From: Aquatica leii
Lineage: Eukaryota; Arthropoda; Insecta; Coleoptera; Lampyridae
Direction of reading: 5' to 3'
Assembly: GCA_035610365.1 (NCBI GenBank)
Contig: CM069432.1
Location: 266,783,177 to 266,847,176 of the forward strand
DNA: 64,000 nucleotides
The notes below the pieces were generated by a model, which did not search any database, had not been told where the DNA came from, and saw only the letters and a program-made list of their open reading frames with translations. This document shows positions 1 to 11,186 of the stretch, in pieces. The position numbers and the translations under genes were made by a program. The number at the start of each line of letters is the position of its first letter. The first letter of the stretch is position 1.

Positions 1-359
1 CGTCTTTATTGCTAGTTTGTATCGGTAAAGCGCGGCCTTATACAAGGCAAACCACTGATGTTTTACGTCTGCTGAGGCGTTTTTTTCAAACACTTTAATC
101 TGTCTAACTTAGGACTCCATCACGGTACTCTAGCACTAGAGCTGATGCGTATGCTATTCAAGCCATATTGGCAAGAGTCAGGAATTAACTTGTTCAACTT
201 ATCAATGATGGCATCTACAGATTTAAGATCGTGGCACAATTCGCCACGTGGAAGATAAGAAGGAATTAACCTGCAATAGCATTATTCAGGCGAACGGGAT
301 TTTTGCGTTAGAAATCAATGAGTCTCTTAAGGATAAATGCAAGGTTAAGGGTTTTGACG

Positions 360-780
360 TTACCGTATCAGTCGGTGGTCACTTTCCATCATCTCAGGGA
401 TGACTCGCCAGTTTGTTATTTTTTTAGCTAAACAAGGGGACATTAAAGTAACATCCTTGTTTGTTGGAATAGCTAGCGAGAAGTTCGTATAGACGAGGTG
501 GTTTTGAATCTGAATGGGTAAATCGACGTTTAGTTTCTGGAGGTAGATTGGAATATTTGATGATTTGGCTGACCACACGTACAATCCTCGAAGTAGAAGT
601 ATGAGTTAGAATAGCGTACATTTCCACACACAAAATAGAATGGGTTTTTGCAGCATAATCAACTTGGTTCAAAACTACAGTAGCCTTGCCTTTGTCGGCT
701 GGAAGAACAATATCGGGATGCCTACAAAGACTTTTTAAGATTAACTCTTCCAACTTAGACATATTGGATTTAGGAACTTT
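360..780 (-). pseudogene. Penelope-like element (PLE) fragment, N-terminal/RT-proximal part
   Basis: The minus strand reads a peptide with the PLE signature LPADKGKATVVLNQVDY (about 650-720). It is followed by a region with ETKRRFTHSDSKPPRLYEL, like the PLE stretch that precedes the conserved PKIHK motif. PLEs are retroelements whose reverse transcriptase is related to telomerase and which usually carry a GIY-YIG endonuclease. The frame changes near 580, and no later RT motifs can be followed toward position 1, so this is a decayed piece. Other PLE pieces lie at 2.9-4.6, 21-23 and 36-37 kb. Positions 1-360 show no recognisable coding sequence. Confidence 0.6.
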
Positions 781-869
781 AGATGATTCAAAGATTTTGC
801 CAGAGTGAACACGAATGGGATCTGAGATGTGACGAGGAAAATATCTTCTTTAGGAATACGTTTCATAGC

Positions 870-1525
870 TGTTTCCTCCTTCGCTATACTCCTTTCATCT
901 ACTCCGCTCCTTTTCTGTTTTCTTCTAAGATTTCTTCACTTCACGTGATTAAGGTCCTCCGTCTCTTTTCCACATAGTCTGCACATCCTGTTTTCTTCTT
1001 TTCTTCAGTCTTTATTTCCTAAATCTTTGTTCCCACATCGGAACCTTGTTATCATTTTTTTCTTCTTGCTTTTGTTCTCTTTTCTATTTAGATATTCTAG
1101 AACTCCTTCTCCTTTGATATTCTTATAATTCACATTATATCTGGCTTTCTTCATCTTTGTCCATCTTTCCTGCTTTTCTATGTCGCTATCTCTCCTTATC
1201 ATTTCCTTTCTTACCCCTACGCCATCTTCTCTTAATCTTTCTACTTTTTCTCTGACGTACCCGTTCCTTTTATAATACGTTTCTCTGCCATTCTGCCCGT
1301 ACTTTACTTTTCCTCCCTTTATCTTTTTCCAACATTCCTCTAATATCTTGCATTCGGTTCTTTTCTTTAGTTCTTCCTCGTATTTTATAGTCATTTTTCC
1401 TGTCTCTATTCATATTCTTTTGCTTTGAACTTCCTTTCTTATACCCCCGGGTTTCTCTATCCAGCCCTAATACCCACTTCTACTATTTTTCTTGTATCCT
1501 TTCTGCATCTTTACACTCCTTCCGC
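870..1525 (-). pseudogene. LINE ORF2 C-terminal fragment (3' segment of a 5'-inverted copy)
   Basis: On the minus strand this encodes the end of the same LINE ORF2 seen intact-length at 48-52.7 kb. It begins with a WVLGLDR-like motif near 1480, continues through the lysine/glutamate-rich tail (YEEELKKRTECKILEECWKK), and ends in a CRLCG...H zinc-knuckle near 960-990. Several stops and frame changes are present. It abuts a plus-strand piece of the upstream part of the same ORF at about 1525. That head-to-head arrangement is expected from a 5' inversion during LINE insertion. Confidence 0.7.
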
Positions 1526-2665
1526 TCAATGGGAGTGGTGGGAAAAAGAGTTGCCGGAAGAATTTGAGCGGATAGCGCAACATACAAAAAGAGAGAAGAG
1601 TCAAAGAAGAGCAAAGGGAGAGTATAATACCGCGAATAAAAAAAAATGGTTGAGTCAGGAAGAGAAAAAGAAAGTGTAACAGAGAAGAGAAATTGTAGAA
1701 AAAAACATACAGTAAAGAAAAACAAAAATAAAAATAGTGTCGGTTTATAGCAGAAGAATGAAAGATACCAGAAAGAACATAGAAGAGATGATAGAAGAGA
1801 GAGGAGGACTTTAATGCGAGATTAGGGGTAGAGGGGGAATACAAGAAAGGAAAGGGACGGGAAAGACACAAACAAAGGACAAAGTGATAAAGAAAAAGGG
1901 AGAACAAAATCAGAAAGAAGAAAAAGGCAAAGAAAAGAAGCGGTAGTTAGACTGGAAGAAAGAAATAGACATAGAATAGACGAAGACGAAGTAATAGAAA
2001 CAATAAAAAGGTAAGGAAAGGGAAGCCAAAAAGAGAAAATAGAATACAAAGCGAAGAGAGGGTATACGAGGAAGAAAACGTAACAAAAAATATAAAGGAA
2101 ATAGTATATAAAGTAGGGAAAGGGGAAGGATTCTCGGAGAGATGGAGAGAGCGAAGAATATGCATGATACACAAAAAAAGAGACAGAAAGGAGGTGAAGA
2201 ATTACAGAGGGGTGACACGGCTTACAAATTATATGCGAGAGTGCTACAAGAAAGACTACAAAAGGAAATAGAGGAAAGGAGTTTAGTTCTAGACAAAGAA
2301 GCGGGATTCAGAAAGGGAAGAAGAGTGATAGACAACATATATATACTTGAATACTTGGCGAATAGAGAGTTATAGAAAAAAAGAAGGAAAATGATGGCAC
2401 TGTTTGTAGATATAAAAGCCGCTTTTGACAGAGTGAACAGGAAAAAACTGCGAGAATACTTAAGGAAAAAAAAACATAAATGAAAGATTCATAGAAAGAA
2501 TGGAGGAAATTTACAAAGAAACGAAAAACAGGGTGAAAGTGAATGGAGTGGAAAGCGAGAAATTCATTACAAGGAGAGGGTTAAGACAGTGATTCTCACT
2601 GAGCCCAAGCCTGTTTGCAGTATATATGGGGGATTTAGAGGAGACAATGAGAGAACAACAGAAAA
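1525..2665 (+). pseudogene. LINE ORF2 fragment, endonuclease to RT, decayed (inverted 5' segment)
   Basis: Plus-strand translation matches the family's ORF2 in order. It starts with WEWWEKELPEEFER in the APE endonuclease region (1530-1570), reaches the RT (GFRKGRRVIDNIYILEYLAN, 2308-2370), and ends near SLFAVYMGDLEETMREQQ (2600-2660) just before the YADD motif. Many stops and indels are visible, and most of the endonuclease is deleted. It is not functional. Its 3' end joins sequence in the opposite orientation at about 2665. Confidence 0.7.
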
Positions 2666-3198
2666 CCTGTTTCCTTTTCTCACTCTTTTCTTTATGTATT
2701 CCCTCTCTTTATTATCCTGCTTCATTGTGTAACCTAGGTATGTAAATTCCTTCACCTGCTACACTTCCTCCTCTCTCCATTTCCACGCTTGTCTTTTTCT
2801 TTTTCCCCATTCTTTTTTAAATACCATTATTTTATTTAACTGTTTCAATTTCTCGCTTTATATAACTATTACGTTACGTTAAAAGATAACCGTGTCTTCG
2901 ATAAATTAGTAAAAACCGGGAACCAAAAAGAGGATAGTTCAAACCCGTTGTCATGATTGAAATTATCGGGGTGTTTAATGATTTCTATGCTTTTTTGCAC
3001 TTTCTTGTGATCCAATAGAAAAGCGCGATGACACAAATATTTGATAACAGAATAACAGAATGGCTTAAAAGCCCGCCAGGTTTACGTGTCACAAAAACGT
3101 CAAAACTGGGAAAGAACTATTTTTTTTGTTTCCATAACAAACTTGATATCAGAGCGTTGTTTAAATGATCAAGAAACCTAAGTTGTCAAATAGATACA

Positions 3199-3507
3199 AT
3201 GACGCGGTTCAAACCCGCAAGACGATTTCATCTTAGTATCGTCTCCCGCCGTGGAAGCCTTCGCTATTACATAGTTTTGATTGTCACTTCACTTTTTATC
3301 AAAGTTTCTATTGAAGATTCGTTTATTATCATCGAGCAAATTCGGTCTCACCATGACAAAGATTTGAGTTTAGTTCCTCTCATTGATAAGTGCTTATCAT
3401 CCATCCGCTCTATGGGTTTTCTTTTATCTTCTCAGGTAACTAACATTTTTATGAAATCCTTTGAAACGGTAGCTTTGGAATCATCCATATTAAAAAGTTT
3501 GGTTTAG
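3199..3507 (+). pseudogene. PLE RT fragment in the fold-back loop
   Basis: The plus-strand ORF holds the string LIDKCLSSI followed by MGFLLSSQVTNIFMKSFE. This corresponds to the PLE reverse-transcriptase stretch that usually reads as a single-residue variant of MGSPLSPVVANIFME. The first 60 nt repeat a PLE terminal motif (cggttcaaacccgcaagac) that recurs near 4547 and 21886. The catalytic aspartates are not present, so this is a short remnant. Confidence 0.55.
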
Positions 3508-3659
3508 GTACATTGATGTCACCTGTCATGGTAGTTTTGAATTGTCCTGGTTTTTTGATTATCTGATATCAAGTTAGCTATGGAAATAAAAAAATAGTTT
3601 TTTCCCATTTCTTGACGTTCTTGTGTCACGTAAACCTGACGGGTTTTTAAGCCATTTTG

Positions 3660-3897
3660 TGATTCTGTTATCGAATATTTGGTTCATCGCGCTTTTCTAT
3701 TAGACCACAATATAAATTTTGATAACGCTTTTATTACAAAATCTCCATTTGTTTTCAATAAGAAAGTGCGAGAAAGCATAGAAATCATTAAACACCCCGA
3801 TAATTTCAATCATGACAACGGGTTTGAACTATCCTCTTTTTGGTTCCCGGTTTTTACTAATTTATCGAAGACACGGCTATTTTTTAACGTAACGTGA
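3660..3897 (+). pseudogene. PLE C-terminal fragment, copy 1
   Basis: The reading frame carries NKKVRESIEIIKHPDNF followed by NGFELSSFW, the conserved C-terminal end of the GIY-YIG-bearing PLE polyprotein. The sequence is repeated in reverse complement at about 2880-3090 and again in direct orientation at 4060-4310. Only the terminal part of the endonuclease region is present. Confidence 0.6.
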
Positions 3898-4044
3898 TAG
3901 TTATATAAAGCGAGAAATTGAAACAGTTAAATAAAATAATGGTATTTAAAAAAGGATGGGGAAAAAGAAAAAGATAAGCGTGGAAAGGGAGGGAGGAGGA
4001 AGTGTAGCAGGTGAAGAAATTCACATACCTAGATTCTTGTGTCA

Positions 4045-4310
4045 CGTAAACCTGACGAGTTTTTAAGCCATTTTGTGATTCTGTTATCCAATATTTGGTT
4101 CATCGCGCTTTTCTATTTGGCCACAATATAAATTTTGATAATGCCTCGGTTATTACAAAATCTTCATTCGTCTTCAATAAGAAAGTGCGAGAAAGCATAG
4201 AAATCATCAAAAACCCCGATAACTTATATAATGATAACGGTTTCAACTATTCCCTCTTTGGTTTCCGGTTGTTACTAGTTTATCGAAGACGCGGCTATTT
4301 TTAAACGTAA
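4045..4310 (+). pseudogene. PLE C-terminal fragment, copy 2 (direct repeat)
   Basis: This is a second direct copy of the 3640-3897 sequence, starting at the same point (cttgtgtcacgtaaacctga) and encoding NKKVRESIEIIKNPDNL. It begins immediately after the LINE scrap that ends the fold-back at 4033, so the PLE 3' end is present three times within 1.5 kb. It is an untranslated remnant. Confidence 0.6.
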
Positions 4311-4720
4311 ACCAGTTAGAGTCGAACTCATCCCACCGAGACGATACTTCTATAAACTTAAGATAACTTCATCTTCAGTCATTTTTATGGAATCTAGAAT
4401 CTGGCTTGGTTTACAAGCTGATTACCCAACTCTCTAGGGATTCTTTGTTAGATTATTGTTTACTTTTTTAAGTTTTGGATTTCCCTCACGCCTAAATGAA
4501 ACCTTTTACAAAAGTAGGCAAAACGTTGACAACTTCGGTTACAACATCAACACGGTCCAAGCCCGAAAGACGTTCTAATCTTAGTCTGTTGACAAATGCA
4601 TTCACGTTTATTTATCTCTACGGCACACGCGTAAAAACACTGAATACGCACACATTAAATTGTTTTTTTCTAAGTATTATCTTTATCTTTATTTTCTCAA
4701 ATTGTAAAATTGTATTCGTG
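4311..4720 (+). repeat. PLE terminal (pseudo-LTR-like) sequence
   Basis: This follows the PLE C-terminal remnant. Positions 4440-4600 match 21780-21925 over about 140 bp, including ttcggttacaaca and cacggtcc, so it is a shared PLE end rather than host sequence. A degenerate hammerhead-like core is in the shared part (about 4489-4525) but lacks the invariant residues here. The remainder to 4720 is AT-rich with no gene seen. Confidence 0.45.
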
Positions 4721-5057
4721 GTTTAAAGGCGGTTGAGTGAAGACGTGTTTAATATTATTGCGGAGTTTCTAGTACTTTAAAGTGATTATGCTGTGATCAT
4801 TAGAGTGATTAATTGACCTGTGCGTGTTGAGTATTGTGAAGTTGAAAACATAATTAGAAGTACAGTTTTAATGTAAGAAGTAAATATGGATAAGAAGGTA
4901 TAGGCGAGTTTAGATAACGTGTGCGAATGAGTATTGCGGACTAGTTTAAAAGTCAAGCGCGCGCTTTTGATAACAGTGAAATATATACTTTTATTTTATT
5001 TATAAACTTTTTTTAATATTTGTGGCGGGTTTTAATTAAACATAATTAGAAAGAATC

Positions 5058-5594
5058 ATGTCAGAATCCGAATCGACAGGATCGGAAAAGAGAAACAAAA
5101 GACAAGAAATTGTGCAAAAAGGAAGAGAGTGATAAGTGGGAGCAGGGAGTAATGGAGATGTGTAGGAAGATGATTAGAGAAATAAAGCAGGTGAGAGAAG
5201 AGAACAATAAATTAGTAATTAATTTGGAAAAGATCACGAAGGTGTTAAGAAAAGAAAGAGAAGAGCGAAGGGAGATATGCCATATTCGGGAGAAAAAAAA
5301 TAAGAGCATGGAAGAGAAGATAGAAAGTTTGGAAAGAAGGGTGGAAGTAATGGAAAGGGACAAAGAAGAAAGAACTTGCTTATAAGAAGGATGGAAGGTC
5401 AATACAGAATAAAAGAACATAAAAGGCAAGTAGATAACTTGTTTAAAAATGAATTAAGTGTGGAAAAACGTATAAGAGACGCAATTAAAGTAGCGAGAGG
5501 GTTAATACTGGTAAAATTGAATTCCGTAGAAGATAAGCTAGAAATATTTAAAGAAAACAGGGAGGCTAAGAAGAACAAGGATATTTATAGATGA
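5058..5594 (+). pseudogene. LINE copy 1 ORF1, coiled-coil protein, frameshifted
   Basis: ORF1 of many LINEs encodes an RNA-binding chaperone that trimerises through a coiled coil. The ATG at 5058 opens MSESESTGSEKRNKRQE and stops after 24 codons. The continuation is in another frame from 5110, a lysine/glutamate-rich helix with heptad-like spacing (for example MCRKMIREIKQVREEN), then again in a third frame from 5376. The family's RRM-like part is not recognisable after 5594. It is broken by at least two indels. Confidence 0.55.
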
Positions 5595-5859
5595 AGATAT
5601 GACCCCAGTGAAAAGAGAGGCACAACAAAATATAAGGATGGAAGGAAGAAAACTAAAAGAAGAAGGAAAAAGGTCAAAAATAGGGGGTATAAAATTATAG
5701 GTTGAGGGAGAGGAGATCCACTGGAACGTAAAAGAAAATAAATTAGAGAGAAGAAGGCCAAAAAATTAGATATAAGGGGGGTAAAGGATAAAAAAATGGG
5801 TACTACCTCGCAAAGATAAAAATAAACGATAAAAAAAAACGAAGGAAATAGGTTTAGTT

Positions 5860-6690
5860 TTTTAGAACGTCGAAGGGGTTAAAAATAAAAGAGCTAAATT
5901 TTGGAAGTATATAGAAGAATTTGACATTGTGGTTTTAGTAGAAACGTGACTGGAGGAGAAAGATTGGGAAAGATGGAAAGTACATTTACCAGAGGGATAT
6001 AGATGGAATGTACCGTTTGCGAGAAAAAAAGAATTAAAAAGAAAGAACGCAAGGAAGTATAATATCGGGAGTAACAGAAGAATGGATAGTACAAAAAGAG
6101 GAAAATCAGAAGCAAGAGCAAGGAATAATAGTAAATCAAATATTAAGAGAAGATGAGAGTAGATATACGGTGATAACAGTGTACGGTCAAGAAACGAAAC
6201 AAACAATAAGGAACTTAAAACAGCTACTGATTGAAGAAAAGAGAAAAAAATTAATAATGGGTGAAGATTTTAACACGAGAATGGGAGAAGGTGGGAGTAT
6301 GATAATGAACGGAAATGATATAGAAAGAGTAACGATGGATAAGACATTAAACAAACAAGGTAGAAAGCTATTAAAGGGGGTGATTTTAACGCGAGAGCAG
6401 GAGAAAAGGAAGAAGTAATTATAGGAGGGGAAGTAAAGAGAAGAGTTAGCATGCATAAGACAGTTAATAGGAATGGGAAAATGTTAGTGGAGATGTGTGA
6501 GGAAAAAGGATGGTCAATCTTTAATGGAAATATAGAGGAGGGGGACAGAGGTGACTATACTTATATGGGAGGGAGGGGGAATCGGTGATTGATTACGAGA
6601 TGGTGAGTGGAGAGATGTGGGAGGACATAGAAAGTTTTAAAGTGCAGGATGAAGAAGAATCGGATCATCAGCCACTGAAAGTGATTTTAA
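5860..6690 (+). pseudogene. LINE copy 1 ORF2 endonuclease region, with internal duplication
   Basis: This is the APE-type endonuclease that nicks target DNA for target-primed reverse transcription. Recognisable pieces are ITVYGQETKQTIRNLKQLL, a GEDFNTRMGEG motif (6260-6292), then about 120 bp later a second copy of the same motif (GDFNARAGE, 6379-6405). After that come GWSIFNGNIEEGDRGDYTY and SDHQPLKV (6661-6684). The normal enzyme has a single GDFNAR motif, so two differing versions stand in tandem. Stops and frame changes occur before 6160 and around 6420 and 6585. Confidence 0.7.
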
Positions 6691-8327
6691 AAGGAAATGA
6701 GCAAGGAATTAAGGAGGAACAGAGGGGATGGGGAGTAAAAACGGTGTGGACTGAGGAAAGCATAGAAAGATATAAGATGAAGTTGGAGCAAGTGATTTGG
6801 GGAGATGTAGGGAGGGAAGAAGGACTAACGGAGTTGACTGCAGAAATGGAGAAGGCAGTAGAAAAGAAAAGGTTTGAGAGAAGACAAGGAAAAAAGAAGA
6901 ACGAAAATAGGTGGTGGAATAGAGAATGTAGAGAGGCAAAAACAGAGATGAGAAATGCTAGAAGAAGATGGAAGAAAGGTAGAATAAGAAAGTGAGGTTT
7001 AAAAATGTATGTTCAAAGACAAAGGTGTCGTATAAAGAGGAAATGGAGAAACAAGTAAAGGAAATAAAGAAAGAAGGAGAAGTGTGGGAATTTCTAAACA
7101 AGGAGAGAAGAAGAGATAAGAGGAGAGGAGGTTTAACGGATATAAAGGTGTGGCTAGGTTATTGTATGGAGCGTTTGGAGGGAACAATAGAAGGGCCAGG
7201 GCAGGTGATATTGCAAGGGGTAAATACAATACAGGAGGGGTGGGAGATAACGAAAGAGGAAATGGAGAAAGCAATAAATAGACTAAAATTAAGGAAGACG
7301 GCAGGAACGGGCGGTACGCAAGGAGAACAATGGAAATATGTAGGGGAGAGAGTGAGAGGAAATATAAGGAAAATTTTTAATACAATATGGAAAGGAGAGG
7401 AATTGCCAGGGAGTTGGAAAGAAAGTTTAATTCTGCCGGTTTATAAGGGAGGGGATAGAAAGGAGGTAAAGAATTATAGAGGGATTAGTGTCACTAATGT
7501 AAGTTATAAATTGTATGCCATGATTATACAAAGGAGGTTGGAAAAGGAAGTGGAAGAAAAAATACTATTACCAGATTGGCAGATGGGATTTAGAGTGGGA
7601 AGAAGGGCAATAGACAATGTTTATATATTCAAACAGTTAGTGAATGGAGAGCTAGATAAGAAAAGGGGTAAGGTATACGCTTTCTTTATGGACATAGAAG
7701 CTGCGTTTGATAATGTGAATAGGGAAAAGCTATGGAGGGTGTTAAGGAAAAAGGGAATAGAGGAACAACTAGTGAGGAAACTGGAAGGGATATACAAAGA
7801 GACTAAGAATAAGGTAAAAATAGGGGATAGTGTTTTGGAGGAGAAAGAGGCTAAGACAGGGGTGTCCTCTTAGCCCTATTTTATTTGCACTGTATATAGG
7901 GGACATAGAAGAAGTGTTGAAGGGAGGTCAGTGTGGTGGGGTTGTCATGGAGGGAGGGATTAAAGTGTGGGTGTTGGCATATGCAGACGATATGGTCGTG
8001 GTGGCAAAAAATGAGTTGGAGATGAAAGGTATGATAAATACGATAAAGAGGTATCTGGAAAGGAAAGACTTGGGTTTAAATGTGAGAAAGTCTAAGATGG
8101 TAGTTTTTCAAAAAGTGAGAGGAGGGAAGAAAAAAGAGGAGTTAAGTTGGGGAGAACAGAGGATAGAGTCAGTGAATGAAGTGACATATTTGGGATATAG
8201 GCTAAGGTATGATAATAAAGATGATGCGCACATAAGGGAGTTAGCAAAGAAGGATAACGGGGTATTAGGGCAGGTATGGAGTTTAGGGGAAAGAGTATTT
8301 GGGAAGGAGATCAAAAAGAGAAGATGA
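6585..8327 (+). pseudogene. LINE copy 1 reverse transcriptase region
   Basis: After the endonuclease C-terminus (SDHQPL) come a basic linker (to about 7000) and RT motifs in order. These are TAGTGGTQGEQWKYVG, LPVYKGGDRKEVKNYRGIS, GFRVGRRAIDNVYIFKQLV, the motif A region FFMDIEAAFDNVN (7684-7722), RQGCPLSPILFALYIGD (about 7855-7905), and catalytic YADD within VWVLAYADDMVVVA (7966-8005). There is a frame change near 7000 and another near 7860. Two catalytic aspartates are retained, but the ORF cannot be read through. Confidence 0.8.
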
Positions 8328-9089
8328 TTGTTTGAAAAATTGATTAAAAGTGTGATGATGTACGGGGTGGAGGTATGGGGTTGGAAAGAGTGGAACCTAT
8401 TGGAAAGGGTACAAATAAAATATTGGAAATGGATACTAGGTTTAGACAGGGAGACGTCAGGGTACATAATAGAGGATGAGGGGAAGTTAGAAAAGATTAG
8501 AATAGAAGCAGGGAAAAGGGTGATGGGTTATGAAGAAAAAATAAAGGAAAGGAGAGAATGTAAAATTTTGCAATATTGCTGGAGGGCGGTAGAGGATAGT
8601 AAAAACATATACGGACAGAAAGAAAGAAAACTGTACTATCAACGAGGAGGTTTCGCAAGAGAAGAGGTGGAAAGAAGGAGAGAGGAAGGGAGGTTAAATA
8701 CGGGGGAGATAGTAAGAAGAGATAAATAATCGCAGGTGCAAGAGAGGGAAGGAAAGATAAGGGAAGGAAAGTATAATGTAAGGTATGGGAATATAGTGTC
8801 CAGGGGGGTTTCTAAGTATCTGATGGGGAGGAGAAACTTAGGAGAGAAACGACTAATAGCCAGGTTTAGATGCGGAAATGAGGAGAATTTAAATAAGTAT
8901 TGGAAGGAAGATGTAATGAGTAGATGTAGAATATGTGGAGAAGGATGGGAGGACATAGCCCACATGAGGGAGGAGTGTGGCGAGCTAAGGGAAGAAAGGA
9001 GGGGGAGGAAGACTTTGCTTGGGGAGGAGGGGGAGGGATTGGATTGTATGAAAACAATAAAGGAAAGAAGGATAAGAGGGGAGGGTTAG
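8328..9089 (+). pseudogene. LINE copy 1 ORF2 C-terminal region with zinc knuckle
   Basis: This continues ORF2 after a stop at 8325-8327 (aag aga aga tga). It includes MMYGVEVWGWKEWNLLERVQ and WILGLDRETSGYI. A new frame from 8736 ends in CRICGEGWEDIAHMREEC (8928-8981), a C-x2-C-x8-H-x4-C-type knuckle typical of this family's ORF2 C-terminus and probably nucleic-acid binding. Positions 9090-9225 are 3' UTR-like. Confidence 0.7.
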
Positions 9090-9227
9090 ATTTAAAGTAT
9101 TAGAATAGTAAGATGGCGATGGGAAGATTCTAGGGAGGAATTTTTTTGTTTTTAGTTTTTTAAATTTATGTACAAATTATATTATTATGTAAGAGAAAGA
9201 TGTAACGTAACCCATTGTAAGGTGAGA

Positions 9228-11186
9228 AGGAAAAATTTATAATAGATTACGTAATCGTTAGTGGAGAGGTTTTGGATGAAATAGAAAGTTTTAAAATATG
9301 GAAAGAGGTTGATTCTGACCATCAGCCATTAGAAGTAAGGCTAAAAAGTTGGAAGAGAGAAAGAAACAATTTAGACACAGTTTGGGGGGAGAAAAAGGTA
9401 TGGGAAGATTAAACATTAAAAAAATTAAAGGAGAAACAATGGATGGAGAAGGGAGTAGAGGAAGGAATGAAAGAACTGATCAATAAAATGGATAAAGCAA
9501 TAGAAAGGAAAAGATACAAAAAAAACATTAAGGAGTATAGAGAAAAGAGGTAGTGGAATAAAAAATGCAGGGAAACCAGAAAAAACTAAGAAGAAGTGGA
9601 AAAAGAACAAACTGATATTAAGGAATATAAAAGATTAAGATCGCAATATAGAAAAGAATGTGGTAAGAAAAAAGAGGAATATAGAAAAAAGTTAGAGAAA
9701 CATATAAAAACGTTAGAAAATGAAGGAGACATATGGAACTTTTTGAATAAAGAAAGAAAAATTGCTAAAAAACAGGGAGATACAAATTGACACTGCGTAG
9801 ATGTCTTAGAGGGGAAAGAAGAGAGAAAGGGTGAATTCAAAATAGAAATGATAACAAGAAGAGGGAGCAGTACGGCTATATAGAAAGAAGAAATAGAAGA
9901 AGCATTGAGAAAAATTAAAAAAGAAAAGGCAGAAGGGACGAGTGGGACGCAAGGAGAACAAAAGAAATATACTCCAGAGAGAACGAAAGAAAGAATAGAA
10001 AAATTTTTAAATAAGATATGATCTGGTGAAGGGTTTTCGGATGATTGGAAAGAAGTAATAATATGCCCAGTTTACAAAGGAGGAAACAGAAGAGAGGTAA
10101 AAAACTATAGAAGTATAAGTGTGGCAAATGTGGGATATAAGATTTATATGAAAGAGAAATTAAGGGAAAAAATTTTACCAGACTGGCAGACAGGATTTAG
10201 AAGAGGGTATTAGATAATGTATAACAGATAGTAAACAAAAAATTAGAATTAAAGAGAGAGAAAGTTTTTGCGTTATTTCTTTATAGAAAAGCAGCGTTTG
10301 ATAATGTAAATAGGATTAAATTATGAAATATATTAAGAAAGAAACAGATAGAGGAAAAACTAGTTAGGAATATAGAGGAAATATGTAATAAAACAAAGTG
10401 CAAAATAAGAATAGATGGAAATTTAAATGCAGCATTTTGAACAAATAAAGGATCAAGACAGGGGTGCTCACTTAGTCTTAGTTTATTTGCTGTATATTTA
10501 GAGGATTTAGAGAAAGAGTTGATGGGGCAACAGAATTGAGGAATAGTAATAAAGGAGGGGGGGTGGAGTTAAAAGTGTGGGTTTTGGCGTATTCAGATGA
10601 CATAGTGATTATAACAATTAAGTGTAAATGTGTGAAAAACAAAGATAGTAGTGTTTCAAAAAAGGGAGGGGAGTAAAAGAAGAGTGGAGTGAAAGTGGGG
10701 AGACGAGGTAATAAAAAGTGTAAATGAAGTGATTTATTTGAGTTATCGAATCAGATACGACAATAAAGATGATGCTCATATAAAGTGGTTGGCAAAGAAA
10801 TGTAATAGAATGGTAGGTCAGGTGTGGGCTATAGGAGAAGGGGGGGGTTTGGGAACCAAATAGAAGCAAGAAGACGGTTGTTTAACAAATAAATGTGTGT
10901 GATGGTGTACGAGGCAGAAATATGGGGGTGGAAAGAATGGGAGAAATTGGAGAAAGTACAAAAAAAATACTGGAAATAGACGTTAGGATTGAAAAGGGAG
11001 ATGCCAGAGTACATAGTAGGAAAGGCAAGATAAAAGTACAGGCGGGGGAAGAGAGCAATGTGTTACGAAAAACAAATGAAAGTAAGAGAAGAATAGAAAT
11101 TGCTTCTGGTGTACTGGAGAGAAGTAAAGAATGAAAAAATTAAATATGGACGAGGAAACAGGAAAAAGTATTATGAAAGAGTTGGA
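9228..11186 (+). pseudogene. Older LINE copy, 5'-truncated, left part
   Basis: This starts inside the endonuclease (IDYVIVSGEVLDEIESFK, then SDHQPLEV at 9317-9340) and runs through linker and RT (EGTSGTQGEQ; PVYKGGNRREVKNYRSISV; LPDWQTGFRRG). It then reaches an AD-dipeptide region (WVLAYSDDIVI, with A-to-S before the DD) and the C-terminal YYERVG. Stops are frequent, so it is a very old copy. It is interrupted at 11186 by insertion of LINE copy 2 and resumes at 15707. Confidence 0.75.

Larger units (their letters stand above)
2690..4033. repeat. Large fold-back: inverted arms of LINE plus PLE sequence
   Basis: The left arm (about 2690-3150) is the reverse complement of the right arm (about 3565-4033), with roughly 400 bp between. 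Both arms hold the same junction. One side is the LINE ORF2 piece encoding VKEFTYLGYT (left arm 2715-2755; right arm 4005-4033). The other is the PLE C-terminal coding region with its downstream flank. Since the LINE/PLE junction is in both arms, it existed before the inverted duplication. Arms differ by scattered substitutions and small indels. Confidence 0.75.
4720..9225 (+). mobile_element. LINE copy 1 (diverged member of the resident non-LTR family)
   Basis: The 5' end resembles the start of the other two long copies (gttgagtgaagacgtgtttaa). It is followed by a long 5' UTR, a coiled-coil ORF1 (from 5058), an APE endonuclease region (5860-6690), RT (6990-8327) and a cysteine-rich C-terminus (to 9089). 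The copy differs strongly from copies 2 and 3, which are close to each other. It carries frameshifts in ORF1 and the endonuclease plus an internal endonuclease duplication, so it is an old, dead copy. No clear target duplication was found, and the ends are approximate. Confidence 0.75.

Noticed and set aside
1467-2218. Several long minus ORFs rich in S, F, L and Y
   Set aside because: They are the antisense of A/G-rich LINE coding sequence. The same pattern recurs opposite every LINE copy (for example 12.0-14.1 and 48.7-50.9 kb).
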